A DNA stretch of 64,000 bases from Heliocidaris tuberculata (Eukaryota > Echinodermata > Echinoidea > Camarodonta > Echinometridae), in contig CM046850.1 of NCBI GenBank assembly GCA_025618425.1, positions 12,436,971 through 12,500,970 on the forward strand, in the 5' to 3' direction. Positions 47,351 through 59,362 of the stretch are shown in pieces; positions within the stretch are counted from its first letter, which is position 1; each line of letters begins with the position of its first letter. A model generated the notes under the pieces. The model did no database searches. It worked only from the letters and a program-made list of their open reading frames with translations, and was not told where the DNA came from. A program made the translations under genes and the position numbers.

Positions 47351-47614
47351 CTCATTGTGGGTGCTTCATCTTAATTTCCATGTCAATGGGAAATTTATTC
47401 AGAATGTCCGGGCAAACTATTCAAAATGTCCGCGCGCATGAAATGCCCATTCATTGTGTAGTGAGCGAACGTACGTGAAGCGAAATTAGCAGAGGACATA
47501 CATGCAAACGATCACCTGCTATCACAACTCCTCAGCTCAGCTTTGAACTGAAGACGAATCAAGATCAAGCCGGTGTGAGCTACATCCAATTACAGGTGGG
47601 TTTTAAGTTGTATG

Positions 47615-47786
47615 CAGGGGCCGCGGAGCTTTTTTGAAAGTGAAGGGGGGGGGGGCTGATCTGATTTCACTCATTAATGAAAATTTTCGAGCCTTTTTTC
47701 CGACATTTTTTTAAACCTGTCTTCTCAAACAAAAAGTGGGGGGCTGCAGCCCCCCCCCCACCCCCCTCCCGGTTCCACGGCCCATG
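47615..47786. mobile_element. short hAT-like element
   Basis: The ends CAGGGGCCGCGGAGC and GGTTCCACGGCCCATG are inverted. Flanking octamers are only partly alike. Confidence 0.5.
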
Positions 47787-47837
47787 GTACTATATTCTAC
47801 TCTTATCTGTTTCTCCACTTCTCCACTTCTCCACTTG

Positions 47838-49679
47838 CATAGGCGCCGGAAGCGGGGGCAGAGGGGGCAGTTGCTCCCTCCCCGGGTCCCCTCGCAAGAA
47901 AAAAAAAAAGGAAAATTGCGTGTAATAATCATGCATTACAGCTATGTATAATAAGCTCATAAGTGCTCTAAAATGCGAACTTTCAACATTTCAAAATCAA
48001 AATTTTCTCACTCATTCGCTACGCTCCCTCGTACATTGATAGACGCAAAGTTCTTAACATTTCTAATCCCTGTCTATCATTATATAGAGGCAAGGGGGTA
48101 GATGCTTCCATCAATCGGGGGGGGGGGGGAATAGTTTTTGCCCCCCCTCCCCGTCCTGTGACATTAAATCCTTTTTGCAATCAGCTTTGAAGTGCTCTAA
48201 AAGGCGAAGTTTCTCCATTCCCAAACCTAAATTTTATCACAAAGTCATGGTCCATACGCTCCCTTAAATGTATATGCAGGTAGAAGCAATGTATCTTCTG
48301 TGGCGCAAAAAGAGAGGGGAAGGGGTACATTTTTCCCCTCTATCAAGGGGGGGGGGGCGAATTTTTGCCCCCTTACAAGACCATAAATTTGAAGATTTCT
48401 AGTGATGTAAAATGCAATGTATATTTTATTATTTGTAGTAATCGATTTTGCTCTTTCAATCGGCCCCCTAACAAGAAAAATAAAAGAAAAATAGAAGATA
48501 TAATTTTTTTCTGTATAATTAGCTTTCTTTTGCTCTAGAATACAAAGTTTCAACATTCCTAAATAAAATAAAAATCGCTCGGTCGCTATGTTCCCTAGCA
48601 GATTAATTGATGCATTGTTTTGGGGATTTCTTGGACTTGACACACCCTATCTACCACAAGGCCCCAAACCGGAAGGGGGTGGGGCAGGTATTTCTTCTTG
48701 CAAAAGACAGGGGCAAAGTCGTCTTTCCTGTCCTCCTCTCAAGACAAAAATGTTATATGACATCAACCATTTTGGCAGTTTAACAATAGAAATTATTTCT
48801 TGTGCTCTACAATACGTAGTTTCAACACTGAAAAAAAAATCTCACTCGATCGCTACGCTCCCTCGCATTTCAATAAATGTTATTAACATTGCATAGTAGG
48901 AAACCAGTTTACATCGAGATCCCGGATGTGTGGGCCTGAGGTTTTCCTCTATGAAGGGATTGGGCCAAATTAGTCCCCTCGCAGACAACAGTATAATATA
49001 TTGGATGAGATACTTTTGCAGTATAATAATGGATAAGCTCTCTATAGTGCTCTAAAATCCAACATTCAGAAATCTGAATTTTCTCACTCCCTATTAATAG
49101 ATTCAGCATGTCTTAACATTTTAGGCGCCTGTAGCTGGAAGGGGGGGGGGGGGGGATAGGGAGGAAAGATGCTTGTCTCTGTGAAGGGGTTGGGAAGAAT
49201 CAATTTTGCCGCCTCTTCTCACAAAATAAACTACAAAATGTAATGATATACAACATTAACGAGTAAGATTTCTAATGCTCTGAAATTTGAAATGTCAATG
49301 TTCCATAATCTGTTAAAACAGTGTAAAAATTTAGAAACTGTAAATTTGATATTACAGCAAAAGGCATCAGCTAGGGTGATAACTGTGCTTCGAAGTTTCT
49401 TCTTCCTCCTCTCTCTTTTTTTTAAATACTTCAATACCTCGCACTTTCGAAATACCAAGAAATATGTATTTAAAAAGTGTGGGGGAATTATGTTTGTTCA
49501 ATGGGAGTGTGTGTGTGTGTGGATGTGTGTTGTGTATGTGTGTGTGTGTGTGTGTATACGGGGGGGGGGGGGGGTTAGGGCTGTATGCAGGTACTTAGTG
49601 TTTGAGGTAGGTGGGCCCCCTTACCCGTTTGAGATGGGCCCCAAGAGTGTTTGCGCCCCCCCCCCTTCCAGCGCGCCTG
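47838..49679. mobile_element. hAT-type element containing six ~270-bp internal repeats
   Basis: The ends CATAGGCGCCGGAAG and CTTCCAGCGCGCCTG are inverted. Octamers TCCACTTG and TCCACCTG (7/8) flank it. Inside, a unit with TGCTCTAAAAT...TTTCAACATT...CGCTACGCTCCCTCG recurs near 47965, 48190, 48530, 48805, 49050 and 49275. Confidence 0.75.
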
Positions 49680-50162
49680 TCCACCTGGTTCATATTCCTA
49701 AACCCTACCATTTTTTAGAAAAAAAGTCACACCACTATAGCGAATAAGCATGAAGTAACTTCAAACCTTCTTTAGTATAGTATGATTATAGGAATAAAGC
49801 ACGTCACGGGCCCTCGTGCATGTGATTAAATATCTACGTGATTATTACTTTTAGAAAGACACTTGTTCAACATTTTGATATTTTTCTCCAAAATGCATAT
49901 AGGCTACGAAGAATCAGAAGGGGCAAAATCCTTGTTGACGATCACAACCCTTTAGTCTAAATATTTCTAAAAATTATCGATGCATAATTCAGCCACTTCC
50001 TTTTTTTTTTCGTATGTTTGTTTTCGTTTTTGTTTTGTTTTTCCTACTCAAAATCGCAACGCAACGTGTTAGTGGCTACCTTTGATTATAGTTACAGGTA
50101 TATATATATATCCTAAGATCAGTTGAAACAGGGATTTACATTAATTATTAGGTCTACATAAG

Positions 50163-50989
50163 CAGTGGCGTATCTACGGGGGCCAGAGGGGGCACGTGCC
50201 CCGGGCGGCACTTGAAGGGGGCGCAAAAAACGCAAAAGAGAGAAAGAAAAGAGGGAGAAATACAAGAAAATTTATTTGCTTTTAGGGTCATTTGCGCCCA
50301 GTCAAGGACAAAATGGGTAAGAAATGGTGTTTTATAGGGTTTGAAATGCGAAAATTTTCTAAAGCTCGGTCGCTTTGCTCCCTCGCATAATTATGTTCAG
50401 GATCTAGCTATTTCGCGCCCCAATGGCGTTTTAAAAGTGTTAACCATTAATTGACTCTAGTTGCTTTGCCCCCCCCCCCCCCCGCATAAGGCAGGAGCTT
50501 GTTAAATTTTGCGCCCCGGATGGGATATAAGTGCATAAAAAAGCACTTTCAAAGAATAGATCATTCGAAAGAAATCATAAATTTGCCTTGCAATTGCTTT
50601 GCTAAATTCCTCATATACATTTCTTCAGGGTTTTCATTCATTTTGCGCCCCCCCCCCCCCCAAAAAAGAAAGAAACATCTATTGCTAGGTCGCCGTATTC
50701 TCTTGGAATTTTTTTTTTCTAAGGGTAAAATACATAAGAAATTTCAATTTGAGGGGTGAAAAAGTAAAAAAATCTGCCGCTCTGTTACGTTGCTCCCTCG
50801 CTTATATAATTCATCAAATTTTGGATAACAACCCTGGGTTATGTGCATCAAAACTCATTTTCACGTAATGCCATCATTTCTAAATTAAAAACGCTCATTT
50901 ATCTGAGTTTGCGTTTTTTTTTTTTTTGGGGGGGGGGGCGCAGATTTGATAGTTTGCCCCGGGCGCCAGAATACCTAGATACGCTACTG
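50163..50989. mobile_element. hAT-type non-autonomous element
   Basis: The ends CAGTGGCGTATCTACGG and CCTAGATACGCTACTG have a perfect 8-bp duplication TACATAAG (50155-50162, 50990-50997). The interior has GCGCCCC blocks and GCTCCCTCGC repeats shared with 18905-19470. Confidence 0.9.
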
Positions 50990-51071
50990 TACATAAGTCC
51001 TGAAGTTGGATCCAGATTTCATGCCATAGTAATTCTCTCGTTTTTTCCTTGATTCTCATTTCAGATGGAAG

Positions 51072-51195
51072 ATGGCTAAAGCTTTGAAAGAAAAGGATGA
51101 CACCTGTGTTAAATATGAAGGCATCAAAGATGAAGAGGAAGTGGAAGTCATTTCTACTTCCAGTAGGTTACCAGCAACGAAACAAAATTCTCCAG
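51072..51195 (+). CDS. candidate first coding exon of a second gene
   Basis: A good acceptor (TTGATTCTCATTTCAG at 51064) precedes ATG at 51072. The frame (MAKALKEKDDTCVKYEGIKD...) is acidic and Ser-rich and runs to a CCAG/GTAAGA donor at 51196, ending in phase 1. Layout and phase equal those of ABCC5 coding exon 1. No matching downstream exon is recognised in the window, so identity is unknown. Confidence 0.4.
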
Positions 51196-51255
51196 GTAAG
51201 AGCAAAGATACTTAAAGCTCCCTATACCCCTAGTGAGAGTTAAGAGGGTGATAAA

Positions 51256-51760
51256 AGAAATATGAATCATAATAATAATAATTTCATGCTGCTGCTGCTG
51301 ATGGTGGTGATGACGATGATGATAACGATGATGATAATGATGATGACGATGATGGTGGCGATGGTGTTGGTGGTGGAAATGGTGGTGGAGGTTTAAGCTA
51401 TGTTTATGATAATGATGATGGTGGTGATGGTGTTGGTGGTAGTGGTGGTGGAGGTGGTGATGGTAATGGTGGTAGTGCTAGTGGAGATTTTAGCCATGAT
51501 TATGATAATGTCGATGATGATGACGATGGTGTTGGTGTTGGTGGTGGTGATGGTGGAGTTTTTAGCCATGATGATGATGATGATAATGATTACGATGATG
51601 GTGACGGTGTTGATGACGATGACGATGGTGTTGGTGTGTGTCTTGTTTGTGGTGGTGGTGGTGGTGGTGGTGGTGGGGGTGGTGGAGGAGGAGGAGGAGG
51701 AGGAGGAGGAGGAGGTGGAGGTGGTGGAGGATTTAGCCAAGCCGATGATGATGATGATTT
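51256..51760. repeat. GGT/GAT compound microsatellite
   Basis: About 500 bp of GAT, GGT and GGA units. The poly-Gly/Val frames are artefacts. Confidence 0.95.
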
Positions 51761-52159
51761 CGACGGTGGTGTATTACTTATTAGTTCAAACAATATTCAG
51801 TTTAAAGTCTCCAACTCTTGCTTTCTTAGAACTATACAAGAGAGAGAAGAGGAAACAGAAATGTTGTGGAAATGAACTATTTTGTATTCGGCTTTTACTA
51901 AACAGTCGGGTCTCGGAGCGTAAGAGTATAACAGTTGCATATACTTTATATATCTCTCTCTTCTTTTTATTTTTCAAATGTATCAACCGAAAGTAGGAGC
52001 AAACAAAATATGGGCTTTTCATGATGTGCAGTTAGTGATTTAAAAAAACAAACAAACAAACAAACAAAAATAATTCATACTAAATGAGAATTATATTTCA
52101 TGTGATGCGCCTGTTGTAGATTACTTATAATCAGGTATATATATATTATATATATATAT

Positions 52160-52495
52160 GAGAAACTTCTCATACTAGAATTATCAGTTCCTTTTGAATC
52201 AAATATACCCAAAACCCACGAATACAAATCAAACAAATATGCCCCCCTAGTTACCGACATACAGGCTAACGGATATTCCGTGGTATTTCTTCCTTTGGAA
52301 GTTGGCTCTAGAGGTCACATATCACCAGACAATGTCACGAGACTTAAATCGCTGTTAAATGAAATTGGCAAGCCTGTCACATCTAAACAACTCCATCACA
52401 ATCTTTCGAAACTTTCTGTTGTATCCTCGTTCGTCATCTACTACTCTAAGAATGCCAAAAAATGGGAAACCAAAACCCCCCCTTCGTGTTACTAA
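52160..52495 (+). pseudogene. retroelement ORF C-terminal remnant
   Basis: One frame reads LLILELSVPFESN, then HEYKSNKYAPLVTDIQANGY, VVFLPLEVGSRGHISPDN and LSVVSSFVIYYS up to the stop at 52493. This ELTVPFE...KY..L...EVGSRG pattern is a recurrent C-terminal, possibly nuclease-like, region of retroelement ORFs in marine invertebrates. The upstream reverse transcriptase is absent. The family assignment is from memory and not precise. Confidence 0.5.
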
Positions 52496-53179
52496 CATGT
52501 AAGGGACTGTCCACCCTAGAACCTTTCTTTCTCTATTCGCCTCGTCTCATTGTCTGATCTAGCTGATATTTATATAATAGTGAATGCGTAACCTCATTTC
52601 TCAGCTGCATGATTTAAATTTATTACAAAATTCTGTTCCTCCTTAACAGTCAAAGTTTGTTTGTTGTTTATATTTACGTCACCAAATGACTCATTTACTT
52701 TCCCCCCATGGACTTCAGATCTCTACCATGTTTACTGTTATTCAGATACCTTTATATAATGAATTCGTCAAGGTAAACAGGCTTATTTAACTACAACAGA
52801 CGTTTGTATTTTACCTATTTCTAAAGGAAATCGTCTTTTAATTAACTTTCTTCTTTCCTCATATCACTTATATTATCAGCTAAAATACAAGTCTACTAAC
52901 GTGGAGAATGGGGTAGCACAGTGTATATTTATATGTTAAATTTGCTGAAACATTTTTTTTTTTTTCATTATATAAAAGATATTAGCCTTTTCTAGTTCGG
53001 AAGCAATATTTTTTCCCCTTGTTTCTATATGATTCTTTTTTTTTTTTTAAATATTAGTATTTACCTGTTTGTGCTTTTGCTAAAGATGTCTTCTTCTTTT
53101 TACGCCCTGCATTTACCACTTAATTTGGTTTTGACCTGGGCTATTATGTCTCCTTTGTTGTGCAAGTTTGACCAATAAA

Positions 53180-53215
53180 GTGATGCTAAAAAAAAAAAAT
53201 ATATATATATATATA
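53180..53215. repeat. poly-A/(TA)n tract
   Basis: A run followed by TA repeats; it may mark a retroelement 3' end. Confidence 0.7.
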
Positions 53216-53216
53216 T

Positions 53217-53930
53217 CAGCGAGCTAATGTCAGTATAAATGTAAGTGAGTCTGTATTCCCTTGTCTCAAATGAGTCATTTTGGTGGTAGAGTTCAGAAAG
53301 ATTTCTTATGTATTGTTTGATAATTAATTGAATGATTTAACATACTCGGCAGGAGATTTTTCTCCGCAACTTAGCCAAATTACTGTGCACAATGTGTGTA
53401 TAATTAATTACTCACCAGTCATTTCATATCATTTTGCATTACCTGAAACAAAAAGTTGTTCAGAATCTTGATGTGTATTATTATAATGAACTTAGCAAAC
53501 TAATGTCAAAATAGATACAATGTATAAGTGATTTTCATGTATCAAACAAGTCATTTTGGTGGTAAACTTCTGAAAGATTTTCTTCTGATAAATATATCTT
53601 TGATAATTGATTGAAAATTATGCAAGGGTTTTTTTTCCACTGTGACCAAGCCAAATTGCTAGGCACAGTTTGTGTATTATTAATTATTCATCAGATATTG
53701 TATATCATTTTGGATTTCCTGAAACAAAACGTTCAGAAATTTGGTACGTAATTATGAAGTAACGAACTGAGCGAATTAATGTCACCACAAATATATAAAT
53801 GAGTCTGATGTAACAAGTCATTTTGGTGGTAAAGTTCTGAAAGATTTTCTTTATATCTTGAAAATTTTTACATACAAGTGATTTTTTCCTGTCACTTACT
53901 ATGGAATTTGTGAGGTTTGAACTTTTCTTC
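53217..53930 (+). repeat. ~275-bp tandem repeat, 2.5 copies
   Basis: AAGTCATTTTGGTGGTA and the AGCTAATGTCA-like start recur at about 53225, 53499 and 53773. The TTCTGAAAGATTTTCTT block also repeats. A weaker fourth unit may begin near 54010. Confidence 0.85.
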
Positions 53931-54009
53931 ATGAAGTGTAACGAGTTGTGTTTTATTACATTTTAACTTCATAACACTTTGCAAAAGTTTCTTCCAGCAT
54001 AAACGTTGT

Positions 54010-54800
54010 TAGAAATTTGACCTATAAAATTCAGTATTGACGAATTATGAGAACCAATGCAATCATTTAAAAACAAAAAAGAGAAAAAAGATGATTGTAT
54101 CCTCTGCATCAAACACGCAATTTGGGGAAAATTTTCAACCATTTCCTTCCGTTATTTCATGATAGATTGACAGAATTTAACAATATTTAGATATTGTTTT
54201 CCTATGATCAGCCTGTGTTCATATAACCTGTGTTTATCTCTGTACAATTATTCAAAACGTGGTGTGATTTTTTCTTCACCTACTTAAACCTCATTATGCA
54301 TGTTAGATTCATTTCCCAAAAGGTCAAAGTTTTGACAGCATTTCCCAGAGACGTTCCAGTACACAACGTTCAGGTGGCATGAACGCTTGGATACCTTGCA
54401 CAATTATTGTTCTCTTTTAAACCTCACATGTTTGATCTATTATAGGCTGACCACTGCAATGTATTTGTCCTTCATTTTCATGGAATTTTCTTGTCATTGC
54501 CGACAACCTCAATTATTTTTTACCTTATTCTCATTTCATACACTTGACATGTACCATGTACAACCTCCATATAGCAAGAACTACTTTGTGGGTGTTTCTT
54601 ATTGGTCTTCACTCACGACAACCTTAGGTCCTCTTCCCTTGTCTAAAATACCTCATTAATATAATACTCCGCGAAATTTCCATAATCCCACAGGTTTTCC
54701 TTGTTGTTGTTGTTGTTGCTGTTGTTCATTGGTTTACGGTTCAAGATGAGTAGATGGTTATGAATAGGGATTTGCCCATGGTTTCTTATATAACTACACT
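54010..54800. other. no recognised feature
   Basis: AT-rich sequence with a short (TTG)n run at about 54699-54720. It may include the 5' UTR of the LINE downstream. Confidence 0.4.
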
Positions 54801-54821
54801 GCAACTTTCTACGGTAATCCA

Positions 54822-55112
54822 TTGAATGCCTTTTGCCAAATGGACTGTATTGTGCTTCAATCTCCCATACACGTCGGGAGCTCCGTCATGTCTTTCATAG
54901 TTATGCTTTTCTCATGTGTTCTCCTTGTGTTTAGGTTTTTCTGCTTGAGTGCATTTCGTTTCTGTATGCGTTTCTTTTCCCCGCTGGTCTTACATGTATT
55001 ATCTTCCTTCCTCTATACAAATCTTGCCTTTGACTGTGCACGTGCAGGCGCAGTCCTGGGGTGTGTCGGAACCGATCCACTAATAACTACTCGCTTTTTT
55101 ATTTTTCGATGA
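54822..55112 (+). CDS. small hydrophobic ORF overlapping LINE ORF2
   Basis: 96 aa, strongly hydrophobic in the middle (FIVMLFSCVLLVFRFF). Its TGA (55110-55112) overlaps the ORF2 ATG (55109) as ATGA. It could be an ORF1 relic, an N-terminal membrane segment, or chance. I recognise no domain. Confidence 0.25.
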   Translation: MNAFCQMDCIVLQSPIHVGSSVMSFIVMLFSCVLLVFRFFCLSAFRFCMRFFSPLVLHVLSSFLYTNLAFDCARAGAVLGCVGTDPLITTRFFIFR

Positions 55113-58100
55113 TGCAGGCTGATAATTTTGCTTTTGATTCGTTAATTGATGACGATTTCTTCGATATATCTAGAACCACCACTAATGTTGATCAAACCGA
55201 TTGTCATAATTATTTTGAAAATCGTGTAGCACAACAAATTAACTTTCATGATACTACTATAGGTTGCGATGAGAATATTTCCTACCCTAGCTCAGATTAT
55301 TTTACAGTAAATCAGTTTAAATCATTGCAAAAAACAGATAACAGTTTTTCAGTTATGCATCTGAATATAAAAAGTTTGAACAGTAATTTTGATAACTTTC
55401 GACTCTTAATGAACGACCCCTCACAAATATCCTTTTCTGCGATCGGCCTAACTGAAACATGGCTCACCCACAGTTGCACGTCATTGTACTCGCTACCTGA
55501 TTATCATTTTATAGAAAACAGTCGATGTGGCAAAACTGGTGGAGGTGTTGCTCTGTACATTAAGAAAGATTTTGACTATTTTATTCATAATGACCTCAAC
55601 TGTATGAGTGATACCGTTGAATCGCTCGTTGTTGAGCTAAAAATATCTGATTCCAAAAATATCTTGATAGTTGTTTTATATAGACCACCAAATTCGAACA
55701 CTCAAATTTTCTTAGACTATTTACAGGAGCTTACGCATAATTCTGTATTTAATAACAAGGATTGTTTCATAGTAGGGGATTTTAATATTGATATCTCTAA
55801 ATGCAATAACCAAAATACTTCTCAAGAATTCCTTGATATTATGATGTCTGCATCTTTCTTGCCACTCATAACCAAACCCACTAGAGTCACCAACCAAACA
55901 GCTACCCTTATTGATAATTTATTCTGTAATATCACTCCACTTCCTAACTCAGGTATTGTTTTATCTGATATATCTGATCATTATCCTATTTTTACGATAT
56001 TCTCACGCTCTTTCAAGATCGGAAAAAACAAAATAACGGATAGCTATAGAAAAATTACACCAGATAATTTAGCAAACTTGAAAGAAAATCTAAGTGAAGT
56101 AGATTGGTCTGAAGTATATGATCATGAGGATACTAATCTATCATACGAAACCTTTATGAAAACCATAACTTCATACTTAGACAAATATATTCCATTTAGG
56201 AAAAAATCAGATAATTATAAAAGAACCCCAAGGCTTCCCTGGATAACCAAATCTCTATTGCGATCCATAAATCGCAAAAATCGATTATATTATGTTGATA
56301 AACTTAAACGTACAGACCAGTCACATTGTAAATATACATCCTATAAAAACACTCTTACAAAAATATTACGGATTGAAAAAAGAAAATACTTCTATAACCA
56401 GTTATACTCATTCAAAAATGATATCAAAAACACTTGGAGAATTATTAATAGTGTTATCAATAAAAGTGGAGATAGGTCAATAATAACTAAAATATTACAT
56501 AACAATGTTGAAATTAATGATTTTAAGCTTATAGCTAATGTCTTTAATGAATATTTTTCGAACATAGGTCACAAATTAGCTCAGGAAATCCCATTATCTC
56601 AGAAAAAGTTTCATGAATTCTTGCATACACCAAATACAAAATCTCTTTTCTTTTCTCCAGTAACTAGAGAAGAATTATTTGATATTGTTGCAAAATTAAA
56701 AGACAAAAAGAGCACTGGTTACGACGGCATTAATAATGTTGTATTGAAAAATATCATTACTGTCATAGTGGATCCATTGGTTCATATATTTAATTTATCT
56801 TTAAGTAATGGGAATGTTCCACAAGATATGAAAATTTCAAAAGTTATTCCAATATACAAAAAAGGTAAGAAAGAAGATGTGAGCAATTACAGACCAATAT
56901 CGTTATTAACTGCACTTTCCAAATTACTCGAGAAAGTTGTATACTCCAGACTCTTAGATTTTCTGAATGCAGATAAGATTATCTCTAATTCTCAGTTTGG
57001 TTTTCGTCAAAACCATAGCACTTCTCATGCTATTCTTTCCTTTATTGATAAAGTTGCCAAAGCAATTGACAAATTCCAACACACTGTGGGTGTGTTCCTG
57101 GACTTCTCCAAGGCCTTCGATACCATTGACCACGAAATTCTTTTACACAAATTAAACCATTACGGTATCCGCGGGAAGGCCTTGGAGTGGTTCAGGAGCT
57201 ACCTTACAAATCGAAAGCAATTCGTATCCATAAATGGTCAGTGTTCTTCCAAATTATCTGTAAATTGTGGTGTTCCTCAGGGTAGCTTGCTTGGCCCCTT
57301 GTTATTTTCAATTTATATTAATGACATTAGTAATTCTTCAGATATCCTTTCTTTCCTATTGTTTGCCGACGATTCTAATGTTTTTTTGTCGCACACTAAC
57401 CCTCATACATTGGCAAATGTTTTAACCTCTGAGCTCAGAAAATTACTTCATTGGATAAGAGCCAATAAACTGTCCCTCAATCTTCAGAAAACTAAACTAA
57501 TGACATTCAGTAACTCTTTAAATAATTTACCCGATAATATCATTTTAGATAATATGCTTATAGAGGAAGTCTCTTCCATGAAATTTTTAGGTTTAATTAT
57601 AGATAATAAACTCTCTTGGAAATCCCATGTAGACAGTGTATGTCAAACGATTTCCCGAAATATAGGAGTCTTAAATAAACTAAAGTATTATTTTCCAAAA
57701 TTTACTCTTCTTACTTTATACTCTACATTAATATTGCCCTATTTGAATTATGGTTTAGTTGCTTGGGGCAACACACACTCTACTTATCTTGATAGAATCT
57801 TATTATTACAGAAAAAGGCAGTCCGTATCATATCAAATCTTTCCTGGAAATCACACACGGACCCACTATTTTTTGAAAATAAAATCTTAAAAATACAAGA
57901 TTTGTATCGTCATAATCTCGGTCAGTTCATGTATAAATTAAATAATAACTTGTTACCTGCACTATTCAGTGATATATTCTGTAAGAATATGACTATTCAT
58001 AAATACTCCACACGACAATCAAATGAATTTCATTTACCCCTTACTAGAACTATCTTCACAAAATCTATATTTACTTTCACCGGACCAAAATTTTGGAGTA

Positions 58101-58195
58101 ATCTTAATTCGAATATTAAAGATGCTCCCAGTTCACACTCATTCAAGAAACTACTAAAGACTTTTCTTTTGGTTTCCTACCGGGAATCAAATTGA
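55109..58195 (+). mobile_element. non-LTR retrotransposon ORF2 (APE endonuclease + reverse transcriptase), apparently intact
   Basis: 1028 aa from the ATG at 55109; an in-frame ATG 16 codons upstream (55061) is possible. The APE-type endonuclease spans about residues 80-296 with HLNIKSL, LTETWL, GGGVALYIKK, VVLYRPP, VGDFNID and SDHYPIF, so the metal and catalytic residues are present. The reverse transcriptase has KVIPIYKKG, NYRPISLL, FRQNHSTSHA, FLDFSKAFDTIDH (D665), CGVPQGSLLGPLLF and FADD at 752-755. A C-terminal thumb region ends with KFWSNLN...FKKLLKTFL. No frameshift or stop. It belongs to the Jockey/CR1/L2 assemblage; the exact clade is not decidable by eye. It nicks target DNA and primes cDNA at the nick. 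Confidence 0.93.
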
Positions 58196-59041
58196 TTCTT
58201 GGTAGGAAATTGACTGATTGAAACTTATAACTTTTAGATGGAATCATCATCATCCCCATGACTTATGGTAAATTCTCTGTTAATTCTGCATTCTGCATTC
58301 TGCTATAATTTTATTCAATTTTTGCTTCATATTTCAAATCGTGTTTCGCCCCCAATACTGCGCATGCTCTCTATATCTATCTTTCCCTCTTTCTCTTCTA
58401 ATAAGCCAGCGTTCTTTTTGTTTGTTTGTTTTTTGTTTTGTTTTTGTTTTGTTTTTTGTTTTGTTTTGTTTTGTTTTTGTTATTTCCATTGGGTGGGTGT
58501 GTGTGTGTGGGTGTGTTTTCTCTCTCTGTCCTTGTTCTCTTTGGTGTTGTCCGTCTTCCGTTTTTTTTTGTTCGTCTTTCTCTTTTCTCTCTTTTCTGTG
58601 GCGATAAGTTAATTTTTTTGGGGGAGGGGGGTGTTGCAGTGATTATTTTTGGTGTATGCGGGGGTGTGAGGGTGTGTGTGTATGCGTGTGTATCTTTTTT
58701 TAAATGTATACTTGTTATATAAATTGTACAGAAATTTTTTGAGGGGTTTGCAAAATACAAGCTTTGCTTTTTAGCATTCCCCTCCATTTTCAGCATTTAT
58801 TTATTATAATTATCTTTGAAAATTACACTGAATGAAAATTATTGTTATTACATACATTTTGTTCATGATATTATTTAGGATGTATTTACGTTTGTTTTTA
58901 TATTGTTGAAAATGGTTCATGATATTATTTATGATGTAATGACGTTATATTCTGTTGAAAAAATGGCTCATGAAATTATGTAATTACGTTGTTATATTTT
59001 GTTGAAAGTGGAAAAATAAATGAAATGAAATGAAATGAAAA
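58196..59041 (+). repeat. 3' UTR and (TGAAA)n tail of the LINE
   Basis: Non-coding sequence with (GTTT)n and GTG-rich stretches. It ends in TAAATGAAATGAAATGAAA at about 59018-59040, a short tandem tail as used by CR1/L2/Jockey-type elements. A GT microsatellite follows (59046-59095). Confidence 0.65.
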
Positions 59042-59362
59042 TATATGTGTGAGTGTGTGTGTGTGTGTGCGCGCGCGCGTGTGTGTGTGTGTGTGGTAAA
59101 GTGTTTAAAAAGGTTTCAATCCACACGTAGTAATCCTGTTTCTCTGGTAATCTTCCATTCATTGATCATCAAAGAATTTCAATTACATTTTTCATTTTCA
59201 TTTTATCCCTTTCTACGAATTTTCAATGCACATACACGTTCTAAATTTATTTCAGTATTGCGCGTTTACATATACGTCATTCGACATACGACAATGTTTG
59301 ATAATTTGTGTTTTGCAGATATTTTTATAGTTATAATTTGTATATTAAATTTGGAATTGAAA

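Noticed and set aside
51393..51996. 198-aa Val/Met/Glu frame and poly-Gly/Pro frames.
   Set aside because: They are translations of the GGT/GAT microsatellite.
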